From the NCBI GenBank assembly GCA_963682175.1, contig OY821786.1, positions 30,092,501-30,156,500 of the forward strand: a DNA stretch of 64,000 nucleotides, in the 5' to 3' direction. Numbering within the stretch: the first letter of the stretch is position 1; the number at the start of each line of letters is the position of its first letter. A program made the translations under genes and the position numbers. This stretch comes from Triglochin maritima (Eukaryota; Streptophyta; Magnoliopsida; Alismatales; Juncaginaceae). Below are positions 33,420 through 44,708 of this stretch, in pieces. The notes under the pieces were generated by a model, which was given only the letters and a program-made list of their open reading frames with translations, searched no databases and had not been told where the DNA came from.

Positions 33420-34328
33420 CTCAAGAAGAACTCAAGTGCACAAATGGAGAAACTCTTGGAAGTATTTAAGCAAGTTAAGGTGAATATTCCACTCCTAGAT
33501 ATGATTCAACAAATACCTGCTTATGTTAAATTCTTAAAGGATCTGTGCACTAAGAAAAGAAAAATGAACGTACCAAAGATGACATTCTTAACTGCAAACA
33601 TAAACTCTATTATGTCCAACTCATCTCCTATAAGGTATAAGGACCCTGGGTGCCCCACAATTTCATGTGCGATAGGAGATACTTTTATCAACAAAGCCCT
33701 TCTAGACTTTGGTGCTAGTGTTAACCTTCTCCCGTTCTCTGTCTATGAGCAACTAAACCTTAGTCCACTAAAACCCTCTAAGAGAACCCTTCAATTTGCT
33801 GATTGCTCTGTTAAGAAACCAAGAGGTATAGTAGAGGATGTTTTGATTAAGGTTGGTGACTTCATTTACCCAGTGGATTTTGTCGTTCTAGACACTGAAC
33901 CTGTTATCGATCCTAAGAGACAAATCCTTGTAATACTAGGCAAACCTTTTTTAGCCACTTCTGAAGCTTTGATAAATTGTCAAAATGGGCTCATGCAACT
34001 ATCTTTTGGAAACTTAAAAGCTGAATTTGATATCTTTCATGTTGATAATGAACCATAAATAGTATGCAATCAAAGTGATGTTGTGATGAGATCGCGTATC
34101 TATAAGATTTCTGAATCAAATAAATCATCACAAACTCAAAAAGAAATTGAGAAAAGGGGGAGAAATTCATCTACCCAACCACCATCACTCGAGCAAATAA
34201 GAGAACCAACATATGTGAGGGAATCTTCACCTCAGGACCCTCAGGGCAACATGGGAGGGGTGTGGAATAATTCAACTGGATACATGCACCAACATGGTGA
34301 CATTCAATCCAGTTCTGACTATGGTTGA
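33420..34328 (+). pseudogene. Gypsy-A aspartic protease fragment (copy 2)
   Basis: The frame 33444-34058 encodes the end of the gag-protease linker and a retropepsin-like aspartic protease. It begins EKLLEVFKQVKVNIPLLDM and continues to FINKALLDFGASVNLLPFSVYEQL, where DFG replaces the usual DLG/DTG at the active site. It ends ILGKPFLAT and FGNLKAEFDIFHVDNEP. A TAA stop at 34056-34058 is followed in the same frame by a 90-residue tail ending in TGA at 34326-34328. No reverse transcriptase follows: the next recognisable block is the conserved 3' noncoding motif. The upstream gag is missing because the segment starts at the chimeric junction. Confidence 0.83.
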
Positions 34329-35417
34329 CTCTGAGCAAATTCAAATCCCTCTACCGCAAGTTGACTCAGGTAATAAGTGTATTTTCTTTATCTTTACATA
34401 CATTGAGGACAATGCATGATTTAGGTGTGTGTGTGGGGGGGGGGGGGGGGGGGTTTATCTATCTATCTATATATTTTGTTGGTTAAAAAAAAATTCAATG
34501 CTCCATGACATAGCTTAAGATTGAACTGCCAAAACCCGTGTACAAATTGCATTGAGTTTTTTGTTCTTTATTATATAGTTCTGCTTGTAGAAACTATGAC
34601 ATAAATCTAAGTTCCAAAGAAATAACCCATTACCCTTTAAGACATGTATGCACTTAAATTGGATGAATCAAATCTTTGAAGTGATTGATAAAAAACAGAG
34701 GTTGAGGAAAATATACCGGGAAGTGTGGACTTCTAATAGCAATTAAGCCTTGAGGAAAATAAAAGGGGAATAAAAGTGAGGAAAGCACATTTTTAAAAAT
34801 GATTACAAAAGCCCAAGCCATCGAGTCACTGGTCCGTAGGGGTATCTTAAAACATGGTAACTTGAGTCTGTCAGCTCGGGATTATCGACCAAACTCGCTA
34901 CACGAATGCAAAAATGGTAAAAGTGTCAAAAAAAGCAAATGTGTTGAATCACGGAAAAAAAGAAAAAATATACTCAAGGCCCAAAGTTAGAAGAATGATC
35001 CATGTCATGGTTGATCCGAATGATACTTCACCACCAGAGGAGGCGTGCAAAATAATTTAAGTGATAACATGTGTAGAAGGGTTAGTGGTGTAAATGTTGG
35101 AGGAACAAAGACCAAGTCAGAATTTTTATGAGTTAGATTTATATAATGAGCATGCAAGAATTCTAAGTGAGATGTATAAGGTTGAGGTGGAGATATTGAG
35201 AGTTATTAATGAAATGTTGAATTAAGACTTTGTGGGTATGTCAACTAAAACCCTCACGAGACAAAACTCGTCCTCTAAGGAAACTTAGGGGTTTAAAGGC
35301 TTGTTGCACATGCTAAGTGCAACCGTGATTCCTACGAAAGTGAGTTAGGATTTCCCTGTTTTCATTTTTTATGTTTTGTTTTGCTAGGGACTAGCAAAAT
35401 CTAGGTGTGGGGGTATT
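34329..35417 (+). other. Gypsy-A copy 2, 3' noncoding region
   Basis: It matches 59070-60164. It starts with the conserved ATTGAGGACAATGCATGATT and GGTGTG, then a G run of about 20 (34434-34453), and ends with the purine tract CTAGGTGTGGGGGTATT next to the LTR. Small frames are not conserved between the two copies, so I call it noncoding. Confidence 0.75.
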
Positions 35418-36617
35418 TGATGCATTGTATACATTGCATCATATGTTATTCATTTAGATTAATTTTATATCAATAAATGCTACTAAGGTATGTGTTTAGT
35501 CTTATTTACAGAATACAGGAACCTGAATGCAAATTACCCATATCCCGAGCATAAACGTGTGCAAGAGACTCATTTCTATCATAAAGACCAAGTCAAGATT
35601 ATCGGGATTCAAATGGAAGTTCATCCAAGCATAAAAGCATTCAAAGACATAATTACAAAAAAGCCAAGGACTTAAGCACAAAAGTAGCTAGGACCTAATT
35701 GCAAAAGCCAAGGACCCGACTGCAAATTAAAGTACCAAAATATTATTTTGGAGAAGTTCTAAAGAAAAATCAATTTGGATCTCCAAATATATGAATAAAT
35801 AAATTCGGAGCTCAAAAGAAAGGAAAGAAATCAATCCAGACACTCAAAGGACATTTAAATCATACCATAAACACACAGGAAAAATCCAGATCGAATCTGA
35901 GCAAAAAAGGTGGCGATTCCGCCGCACCCCATGTACAAAATGCGGCGGATTAGCAACACAAAAGTCGATCCGTGCGCTCAAATTTTTACCAATGCTGTAT
36001 TGACGCGTGTACTTTTCTTTTATGTATTGGGATCTCCGGTTGAGGCTATAAATAAGGCCGAATCATGTATTGAAACGAGTCTGAGTTTTTATTCCATACT
36101 TTAGTAATAAAATTTTGTTGGTTTATTTTTGTGTTTTTAGTTTTCTTTTGTAGTTTCTCTAGGACCCCTTCTCTTTCCCTCCATCCATGAGTTTCTAACT
36201 CTCTCCAAATGGTGGGGGTGATGGATTTAGGGTGATGAGAAGAAGAATGATGTTATTATTTTAATTTTGTGTTAGTATATTTTGATTACTTGAGTTTATG
36301 TTGAATCATTTATCATGTAATGCTTTATAACTAATGTGATTTATTATAAGTTTTAGATTTCTCTAAACAAAACCCGACATCTAAACCTCCACCCGCTGGA
36401 CTCTCATCCATATTTGCTTTATTTTCTCTTTAGTTTTTGTTATTCTTGCTTTAGATAATTAAAAACCAAAAATCCCAAACCGAACTTATTTCTCTCTCTT
36501 TCTTTCCTAAATCGAAAATCACAAAAATAACAATATCTCTCCCTCCTTGTGTTCGACCCGTACTTGCCACGTCTTCATTGACGTCGTGCACTTACGGTAT
36601 AAATAAAATTCTCATCA
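35418..36617 (+). repeat. Gypsy-A 3' LTR (copy 2), 1200 bp
   Basis: It starts TGATGCATTGTATACATTGC and ends TTCTCATCA, matching 52624-53822 and 60165-61362. It has a TATA-like CTATAAATAAGG near 36047. The palindromic region is reduced to GGCGATTCCGCCGC and GCGGCGGATTAGC (35912-35955). No target duplication partner is identifiable. Confidence 0.9.
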
Positions 36618-36706
36618 TTTTTGCTCCGATTTTTCACCTCTAACTTGTGAAACATGTTCAAGTCTCGAACAGAGCTCTACAATCCGGTTGTCCAGTTGAT
36701 TTGGTG

Positions 36707-37704
36707 CTAGGCCTTTTCCCTTCTTCTTTGCATTTTTACCCCTTCTGGGCTTTGAAAGGGTTGTTGTGGGATTTCATCTAGTGTTGCTTCGTCTAATGGA
36801 GGTGACCGAGTCGAAGAGCCTTCCATGCTCTTTCTCTTGCTCCCGCTTCCTGTTGTCGGAGTACTATCTACTTCCTCCCGTTCATTTATTTGTGGGCGTG
36901 CACGTGTTGTTTTTCCCGCACCGGGTTGTTTATTAGGTACTTGTGTAACATTTCCCATGCATGGAGGAATGAGAACTTAGAACCGACAGTGGATTCGTAA
37001 ATTTTATGCGCGTCACGAACAACACCTTCATGGTTGTATCCACTCCTTTGCCGTCGTAGAACTTCATCGTAGCAACCGCCCCACTTTATTACTAGTGGTG
37101 CAAACCTCCTCCAACAACCTTTTAAGGAGTCCGAGAGGCGTAGGACTATGTTCTTGTTCGAACGAGCAGCCTGCTCGTACACGCGTGCCACTCTACCCCC
37201 ATAAAGCTCCGGCGTTTTGTGAGGTGCCTACAACGACATCCATACTAACCTGCATGTAAGCCGAGATCAACGCTTCATCATCTAACGTGGACTAGGTCTT
37301 CACCTTGTGTAATTGTGGTGATCGTGTTGGCGAGTCGAGACAACATGCGTCGTGTTGGTTGGGCAGAGGGGTGGTCGTCGTTTTCATTCTCATCATCAGA
37401 AATATTATTTGGGAAGTTCGTAGTGGTTTGTCCACTAAGTAGGTTGGCATATATTTCATAAGGGGGTAATGGGTTGTCATATTGTTGTGGTGGGAAATAT
37501 TGCAGTGGTGGTAGAGTGTTGCTGTGGGAAATATTGCGGTGGTGGTAAAGAGTGTTGTGGTGGATTTTGTGAATAACTTGGATGGTTGTAAGGGTCACAT
37601 TGGTAGGGGTTTGGATGTGGAACATGTCCATAACCACTGGGAAATAGTGGCCGAGGGGCTCCTCGTCCACGATGTAACTCACGATTGTGGTCAGGGGAAG
37701 ACAT
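36707..37704 (-). pseudogene. Harbinger ORF1-like MYB/SANT DNA-binding protein, frameshifted
   Basis: Minus-strand frames carry a Pro/His/Gln-rich N-terminus from ATG 37704 (MSSPDHNREL) that shifts frame near 37500 and continues as QYDNPLPPYEIYANLL and SAQPTRRMLSRLAN. After another break come VYEQAARSNKNIVLRLSDSL, KGCWRRFAPLVIKWGGCYDE and KFSFLHAWEMLHKY, then a Lys/Pro/Ser-rich tail with KTTRARPQINEREE and GSGSKRKSMEGSS. The central part matches the trihelix/MYB-like protein encoded by the second gene of PIF/Harbinger elements and by related plant genes. In intact elements it helps recruit the transposase to the terminal repeats. At least two frameshifts and a loss near the W-rich start of the domain make it a pseudogene. 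Confidence 0.75.
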
Positions 37705-37836
37705 TTTGGTGTAAGTTGTGGTTGTGGCTTAAGTCGAGTTGTAGGAAATGAATTCAGAAGTGTTAGTTTATATAACCCTCTTCAGAGATAGACATGAAAC
37801 GATTCATTTTTCAACTATCAAATGTGAACACATAAG

Positions 37837-38105
37837 ATGCTTCCAACAACGCATTAAACGTGAACCGTTAAGATTCGTCCGACAACGCATGAAACATGAA
37901 CAATTAAGATTCGTCCAACAACGCATGAAACGTGAATAGTTAAGATTCGTCCGACAACGCATGAAACGTGAACATTTAAGATTCGTCCGATAACGCATGA
38001 AACGTGAACAATTAAGATTCGTCTGACAACGCATGAGACATGAATAGTTAAGATGCTTCCGACAACGCATGAGACATTAACAGTTAAGATTTGTCTAACA
38101 ATACA
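37837..38105. repeat. 36-bp minisatellite, seven units plus a partial
   Basis: Units begin at 37837, 37873, 37909, 37945, 37981, 38017, 38053 and (partial) 38089, exactly 36 bp apart. They share ATTCGTCCGACAACGCATGA then AACGTGAACAATTAAG with a few substitutions. The period is a multiple of three, so both strands stay open; the frames are not genes. It directly precedes the transposase fragment. Confidence 0.93.
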
Positions 38106-38112
38106 AAGATAA

Positions 38113-38515
38113 ATTGTTTGCCCAATTTCAGGAAGCGGCAAGGAAAGATGTGGATCGTGCGTTTGGAGTGCTTCAAGCAAGATTCGTCATCGTGAAAAGG
38201 TCATCGCTAGCATAGAGTCCAGATATTCTCGGTAAAATTATAACTGCATGCATAATCTTGCACAACATGACCGTGGAGGACGAACGCGACTCTTACGAAC
38301 AGTTGGTGGATATAAATGAATTTATCCACGAGCGAGCTCAAAACATCGGCGAAAGTTCAAACGAGTCGGGTCTTCGGTATTTCACTGATAGTATCGTGGG
38401 TATTAACAGATATCTGCATAACAGAGATTGAGTTCGAAACTCCCGAAAACATAGGGCATTGCGAGCTGATTTGATCGAAACTTTATTGCAACGCTTTGGA
38501 AGGAATGAAAGTTAA
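38113..38515 (+). pseudogene. PIF/Harbinger transposase C-terminal fragment
   Basis: The plus-strand frame reads QEAARKDVDRAFGVLQARF (the catalytic Glu region), then TACIILHNMTVEDERDSYEQ and further sequence aligning with the C-terminus of the Harbinger-1 transposase, ending in TAA at 38513-38515. TAG at 38213-38215 and TGA at 38429-38431 interrupt it. The N-terminal two thirds, including both catalytic Asp residues, is absent; the 36-bp minisatellite occupies its place. Confidence 0.85.
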
Positions 38516-38865
38516 ATTTGTTTGTAATATGTATTATAATATTTTAATTTTAAATTATCGTAATAATTACTTGTCAAATTTTAATTAAATGTAATTTTTG
38601 CGTGTTATGCGTAATTATCGTAATTTAGTTAGTTTAAGTCATTGTAAAAATATTTTATTTAATAGTTTGTGTATTTTTGTGATGGAATAGGAAATGAGAT
38701 AAAAAGAAATGATGTAGATGAGAGAGAGTGTTGGAAATGAGGTTGGGTTAATGAGTGAAAAATGGGTTGGGTTAGGTTGTGGGTTGCATAGTATTTTTTG
38801 TTGACGTGGTAGAAAGAGAAACTAGGTTGGGGAAGAAAATGGGGTTGAGGTTAAGGATGGTCTTA

Positions 38866-39723
38866 TATTAGGAAGGAAAAAGACGAGCGAATGTACAAAC
38901 TCGAAGAAGTGGTAAGCACTTCATAACTTCAATTCCCATACAAATTTAGAACCAGATGACGGTGATACTAATGTAACATTTCATTTTTGCCCTTGGCATT
39001 GCAATGGTGGGCACAAATAAAAGTATTTCTTGTCATGTTTAACGTTACAAAGGACACTTATTAATTATTCTCAAGGGCTTCACTCATGGGCAAGCGCTGT
39101 CCTGGAATTTTGATTTTTTTAAGGAAATAGTACTATATAATATTTTCCAAATCGTATAACAAAATACCACAAGATAGTCGCCTTCCTAAAACTTTGGAAT
39201 TATTTAAGACAATAATATACAATATTTTTCAAAATGTATAACAAAATATCATGAGAGTGAGTGTCACTCCTCTTTCTTAATTTTGAAAATTTTAATGAAC
39301 TAGTAATATTCAACATTTTCTTAACATTTTTCTTTAAAAAGTTCATTATTCTTCTTAATATTTCTCTACTTTTACCAACTCTTTCTTACATTTAGTATTT
39401 GTATTTTCTAAGAGTGGAACTGATATCATGTGGAGCGGGTACTCACTCATTCTTTTTTCTTAATTTTAAAATAAAGACTAAGCGTAAATTGTAAGACAAT
39501 GACTTGGATGACTTACTAAATGAAGTGCACTTATTTTGTGTCACATATCAAATTGTGATTCATATTGTGGATGAACAATTTATACTTGATGGCCGACCAC
39601 GCCGAATGACTCAAAAATCACAAATCTTTTTCATTGTCATGCTGAGCTATTATACTTTATCATAAATACACAAGTTCAAAAATTAAACATCCATTTCAAT
39701 GAAAGAAATAAATAATTATTCAT
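38866..39723. other. AT-rich intergenic sequence, no gene seen
   Basis: Repeated words such as AATATTTTTCAAAATGTATAACAAAATA near 39139 and 39210 suggest local duplication. Nothing coding. Confidence 0.4.
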
Positions 39724-40052
39724 TTGCATGTTGTGCTTAGATCAAAATCAGTCCATTTAACAAAATACTATCCTAATGAATTCTCCATTATATATCATGT
39801 CAGACTTTCTAATGAGATTCAAACACATATCTTTGACATGCATAGTTCAGGTGATTTTTGTAACTTAGAAGGAGTTGGCGTTTTAGTAAAGAAAATGGTT
39901 GCAACGACAACCGTTGAAAGATCATTTTCTGCAATAAATATTGTTAAGAACTGTTTGCTAATCAAATAGAAGATCATTGATTGAACGACAATTTGGTGGC
40001 TTATATTGAAAAAGATTTACTTGGTAAAGTTATCAATGAGGTAATCATGTAA
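39724..40052 (+). pseudogene. hAT transposase C-terminal (dimerisation) fragment
   Basis: The frame ends with LVKKMVATTTVERSFSAINIVK, which matches the conserved hAT C-terminal dimerisation segment (the A-x-x-E-R-x-F-S signature). After a stop and frameshift the neighbouring frame continues with NDNLVAYIEKDLLGKVINE to TAA at 40050-40052, the usual end of this family. The rest of the transposase is missing upstream, so it is a decayed 3' remnant. Confidence 0.75.
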
Positions 40053-40360
40053 TGTCTCGTTTTCAAATTAAATATGAAAACTGGTCGAACCAGTTGTAAT
40101 TTTTATAGAATTATATATTAACTTTTTTCCTTTTTGTTTCCGGCACCCCTGAATTAAATTCTTGGTTCCACCACTGACTTCACTTAATGGTTAACACTTG
40201 AATAACAAGCACAGGAAGTTAAACCACAAATGAAAAGTAAAACAACGTCATGGTTGTAAATCATGTGTAGATTTGAATGACTAGAAACTATTAGTATGCT
40301 TGAGATTTCTTATAATTGGGCATGATATATATGCTTCTTGTATATCCAAATGCTCTTAAG

Positions 40361-41308
40361 CAGGGGCGGATCCCCTCCCCCCCCCCCCCCCCCCAAAAAA
40401 AATCTTAAAAATTCCTATAAGATACATATATGATATATATACTATAAATTATTTTAATAATTCATTATTTTGATCCATGTAAGGTGATTTAAAATCCATG
40501 ATTATATCTATGTAAGGTGTTTTAAAATTCATGATTATGCAGTAGCGGACCTAGGAATTTTCAAAGGAGATCTCAAAATATGAATCTTAACTCATAATAC
40601 ATAATCATAAAATTCAGCAAAAATATATTAATATATAAAACTTGATTACAACATTCCCCTTCCAAAGATACTCATCTGGATTTTGGTTCACACAACTATT
40701 TGACTCTTTTTCTTTCACTTCATCAAATAATATTGTTTCAGACGAATCAATAGTTTTTTTCTTTCCTTTTGAAATATCTTTCCACGGCGAAAACTAAATT
40801 TCACAAAAAAATAAAAATATCAAGTTAATCATGCAATCCAAATGAAACAAAATTGGATAAAAAAGTAGACAAAACACCAAAAGTAGAAAATACACAAATT
40901 TACAATTTTGTAATTTATTTCTTCAATCCATTTTTACAATTATTTTTAGAATCCAATTCTAAGGAACATAAATAAAAGTAAAACATTCAAAATTCAAAAC
41001 TCAATAAAGATTTTGTCCACCGCGTTGTGAATCACCACACAAAACTTCAATCTCTCAAACACATTCTTCTCAAAATCCTTATTATAAGCTAACTCCAACT
41101 TCTCGTTAACACAAACCCAAACCAAAACAAATGCTTAAATCAAACCAAATACAAGAGAGATTTGTTACATTTGTGTTGGAACCCCCCTAATGATATTCTA
41201 ATAACTTTTATGTGTGTGTTTTATGTTAAACATTTGAGTTTATTAATCGTTTAGTTCGGCTGCCATGAAAAAAATCTCCCCCCATGAAATTTTATGGATC
41301 TGCCCCTG
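40361..41308. mobile_element. Non-autonomous hAT element, 948 bp, TSD CTCTTAAG
   Basis: Perfect 8-bp duplications CTCTTAAG lie at 40353-40360 and 41309-41316. Terminal inverted repeats are CAGGGGCGGATCC at the left and GGATCTGCCCCTG at the right. A C run of about 18 lies at 40377-40394. It is non-coding and AT-rich. A second hAT-type end (CAGTAGCGGACCTAGG at about 40542) suggests an older or nested related end inside. Confidence 0.88.
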
Positions 41309-41316
41309 CTCTTAAG

Positions 41317-44300
41317 TGATAGTTGTTATCGTCTTGAAGTACTCATTCAAATTCATTTTAAGAGAATTGATATTTCATAAAAATAATAAAGAAAATGGCA
41401 TAACAAAAATTCAAATGAGCAAATATCAAGGAGATAATCATGATATTTGCAGCACCAATATTTCAGACACAACAGAGTATTTTATTCATGTGGGTTTATA
41501 GTGATACCAATTAACCCCTTTCAACTGCTTTTTAAAGTGCAAAGAATCAAGAAATTGAAGAAAATTGGTTCCCAAACACACTTCCAAATAGACGGCCAAA
41601 TATAGTATTTCAATGGAGATCAAAGACGATAAGTACAAGTCGAGCATAAAATAGAAAACAATAGTATGTGATTGCAACAATAAACAAAGAGCTTATCAAC
41701 AACCACATGTGACATTAATTAGATCTCAATCTTAAGCCTAATTGTTTAACTAAACATTAGCGTGGCATTTTTCTTAAGCTAATCTTGGTCAGATGTTGAT
41801 GCCACCTTGTAACCCACATGCTTAAACTTTAAGAAGCATGACAAAGAAAAAAGACAACAAAGAATCTTATTTAAACATACATTGCACTTTGATTTCCAAC
41901 AAAATTCAGTCTATAATCTTTTGTTTAGACAATGACCTGACATTTGTGTGTGTATTTTCCCAAAGAAAGAACAAATACCAGCTTTGAATGATAAAATTGC
42001 AAAGCTGAAACATGGAATCATTAGTGGACAAACAAGCACTTCCACAAATCAAATCAACCAAAACGGATTGTACTGTTGAAAAAGGGAGAAAATGGCTGTG
42101 ATTGCAGAGCTTCTTTAAGTATGTGTTTGTTTGAATGACAGATTTATTAGTAGCTTGTGCTACAATACTATGCTCTATTGTTGTTTGGATTCTCACGTAT
42201 CACACATTGCAATTTGGTACTTACACTAGTACACTTTCATGTTCTTTCGATTTGTTTGTCTTAATCGTGGACTTTTTTTTGACAACATATAATTCATTTC
42301 ATTAAGATCTTAATGTTATTCTTTCAGGTGAAGCAATCTATTCCGATTAAGCTTATATGATTTCCAAAACCTTTCAGCAATAGAACATATTTTTGCCGTT
42401 ACGACGCTATTATTTTTGCTTCAGGATGTGCTTGGAAACAAGTCGGGAAGTAATTGAGTGATTGATCTTGGGTACCAAACTGTAATATTTGACAGTTAAG
42501 TTCCTATACTTCAAGGTAGTAAGCAGTAATTTGCCTTATTCTGCACATACAAAGGTCAAAGGGATGAAACATGATTACATCAAAAATACACTAAAAGATA
42601 TCAGCTTCGAAGAATCAATGGTCTTAGGAAGTGAAAACCTTAATATTATTCTCCAAAACTAACAATTACAGAATAAGTTTAACCAACTTTCACATAACTC
42701 ATATGGTTAATTGAAACCTAAACTCTCATCCTTCTAAGAGTTTCGTCAATGTTTTCATTTGCTTATTAATCTTGATAAAACTCTAACAAAGGACTTACAC
42801 AGAAGCTAATGTTTTCTTTTTGAATAAGAAAACAACCATTTTTGCAAATTTATCCTCACTTTTCCACTACTATATATAAATCAGACTTTTAAAATGCAAG
42901 TAATATCATATGAAGGATGCATATAGAAGGGAATGGGAGAAGACAGTAGTCAAAGATCTTCTGTTGTTTCTTTTACTTTTCAGCTTTGCAACCCCCACTC
43001 TCACTAGTCTCTCTCTAATCTTCTTCTTTTTACTTCTTTTAACATTTCACCAAATCAAAACCCAATTCTCTCTCTAACCCAACCAAACATGGAAAAACAG
43101 CAGTGTTGTGTTTCTCTAAAAAGGAACTTTGATGTCTAATTAAGTAGAGGCCACCAATCCATGCATACTTGTCTAGATTGGCTACAACACCTCCCCCACT
43201 TGGTCGTCTTTTTTATTTTGTTTTGGTCATTGTGTTGGTCCACAATGTTTCTGTTGGTATAGATTTGAACCTAGTGAGTGAGTTAGCCTAAGTTGGGTTA
43301 CACTTGCTTCGGCCTACACGTACTCATTTCCTTCCACGCATAGAGGACCTTGGTCCCGATTTTGTGTACACTACATGGAGGTAGCTCAAATTTAGTATCT
43401 TACGTACACTAACATCTTCATATGTTAATTCTCAAATTAAGTGTCATATTTTGTTAACATAGCTTCGAACAAATTGTATGTGGGACAGATCCAGGGGTAG
43501 AAATGCAAAGAGTAGAAGAGGGAGGTTCAGTGCAAACAACATAACCGTCCAATGTCTTAACCCCACTAGTTAAGTGAGTTAGCTCACGCCTAGCTACACG
43601 TACTTCAATAAGACCTCCATGAACTCGTTACCCTATCAATATCTTGGGTTCCACTGTATGCACATATAGTAACCAATCGAGAAGCATCAAGTATATATGT
43701 GGGTCAGATTCAATTGAAGGTACCAAAGGAAAAGTTGATGGTGTTAAGCATGTGCGTTGTATTCACTTGAAGGTCTATGTCAAAGGAAGTTCAAGGTGCA
43801 AAATTGTAGCATGTTGGATAAGAGAAGGATCTTTTGCAAATGCATGAGACCCTACTAGGGTTGGAGACAAGAAAAGATTTAAGTTGGGCAAAGCATGGCC
43901 ATCCAAATCCAAGAGAAAGGTAGAGTAGTGTGATTAGTGTGGTACCATTTCTTGTTCATGGGCGTGCACTACTTCATGGCCCCAAGACATGGACTCATCA
44001 TAAAACACACCTTCCAAAACTGCATTCTAACGAAACGAATGTCCCACAAATATTCCATTAATTTGGGTATTTCTTGGGGAAGATAACGAGCAAGAAGTGA
44101 ATGGAGCGCAATGTTGGCAATAAGTCGTCTGCAATAGTCTTTTTCTTGTAGTGTCAAAGCTTTGGTGGTCTAGTAGTATCGCTCGAGGAACGAAGTTAGA
44201 GACTATAAAGGTGAGCAAAAGAGAGTAGGAGGCGCAATAAAAATCGCGTACGCACGTCGGGTATGATATTTGACTTCGATCTTATTTTCTTGAACAAAAG

Positions 44301-44708
44301 AATTGGAGTCTATGAGGGCGTGAATGGAATATATATGGTTGAGCACCAATTCTTTTGAAAAGCAAGATTATAATGTAAAATATTTAAAAAACTTAATGAA
44401 TGACATTAAGAATAACTAAAATGGGCAAGTAATATTATCTACTTCAACTTAATATTCCACAATGTAAATGAAAATGTCAAGCTGTAACAAATTCAACATG
44501 ATCAAGAAAGGAAAATGAATTCTATACTTTTCTATCTGTAACTGAAAACTTCAGCGAACTCAAAATTCTAACAGAACATTGTAAAGGAAGTTTCCTGCCT
44601 GCATGACCAAAAACCAATACCAAGCAGAAAATTATTACTCAAAGTTGCTCAATCGCGAAGAATTTCATCATAACAACCTCAACTGAACGTCAAATTTGCA
44701 AATCCATA
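41317..44708. other. Intergenic sequence downstream of the kinase gene, no gene seen
   Basis: Short frames at 41486-41680, 41906-42196, 43644-43847 and 43969-44218 lack domains, and I found no splice partners for them. A pyrimidine-rich stretch lies near 43000-43080. I cannot support a gene. Confidence 0.45.

Larger units (their letters stand above)
31219..38862. mobile_element. PIF/Harbinger DNA transposon 2, split by Gypsy sequence
   Basis: TTA target duplications lie at 31216-31218 and 38863-38865. The termini are inverted: GAGCACCCTTAACGGG at the left, and GACCATCCTTAACC on the reverse complement of the right end. The left tip is also a hairpin (GAGCACCC TTAAC GGGTGCTC), as in Harbinger-1. 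Contents are a minus-strand MYB/SANT-like ORF1 relic (36707-37704), a 36-bp minisatellite and a plus-strand transposase 3' fragment. About 5 kb of Gypsy-B and Gypsy-A sequence (31661-36617) sits inside. Without it the element is about 2.7 kb. Confidence 0.8.

Noticed and set aside
37748..38180. Repeat-rich frames and a CRISPR-like look of the 36-bp array
   Set aside because: Units are contiguous with no unique spacers, in plant DNA inside a transposon; it is a minisatellite, and the frames follow from its period.
43644..44218. Short frames downstream of the kinase gene
   Set aside because: No splice partners found and no motif; overlapping frames on the same strand argue against coding.
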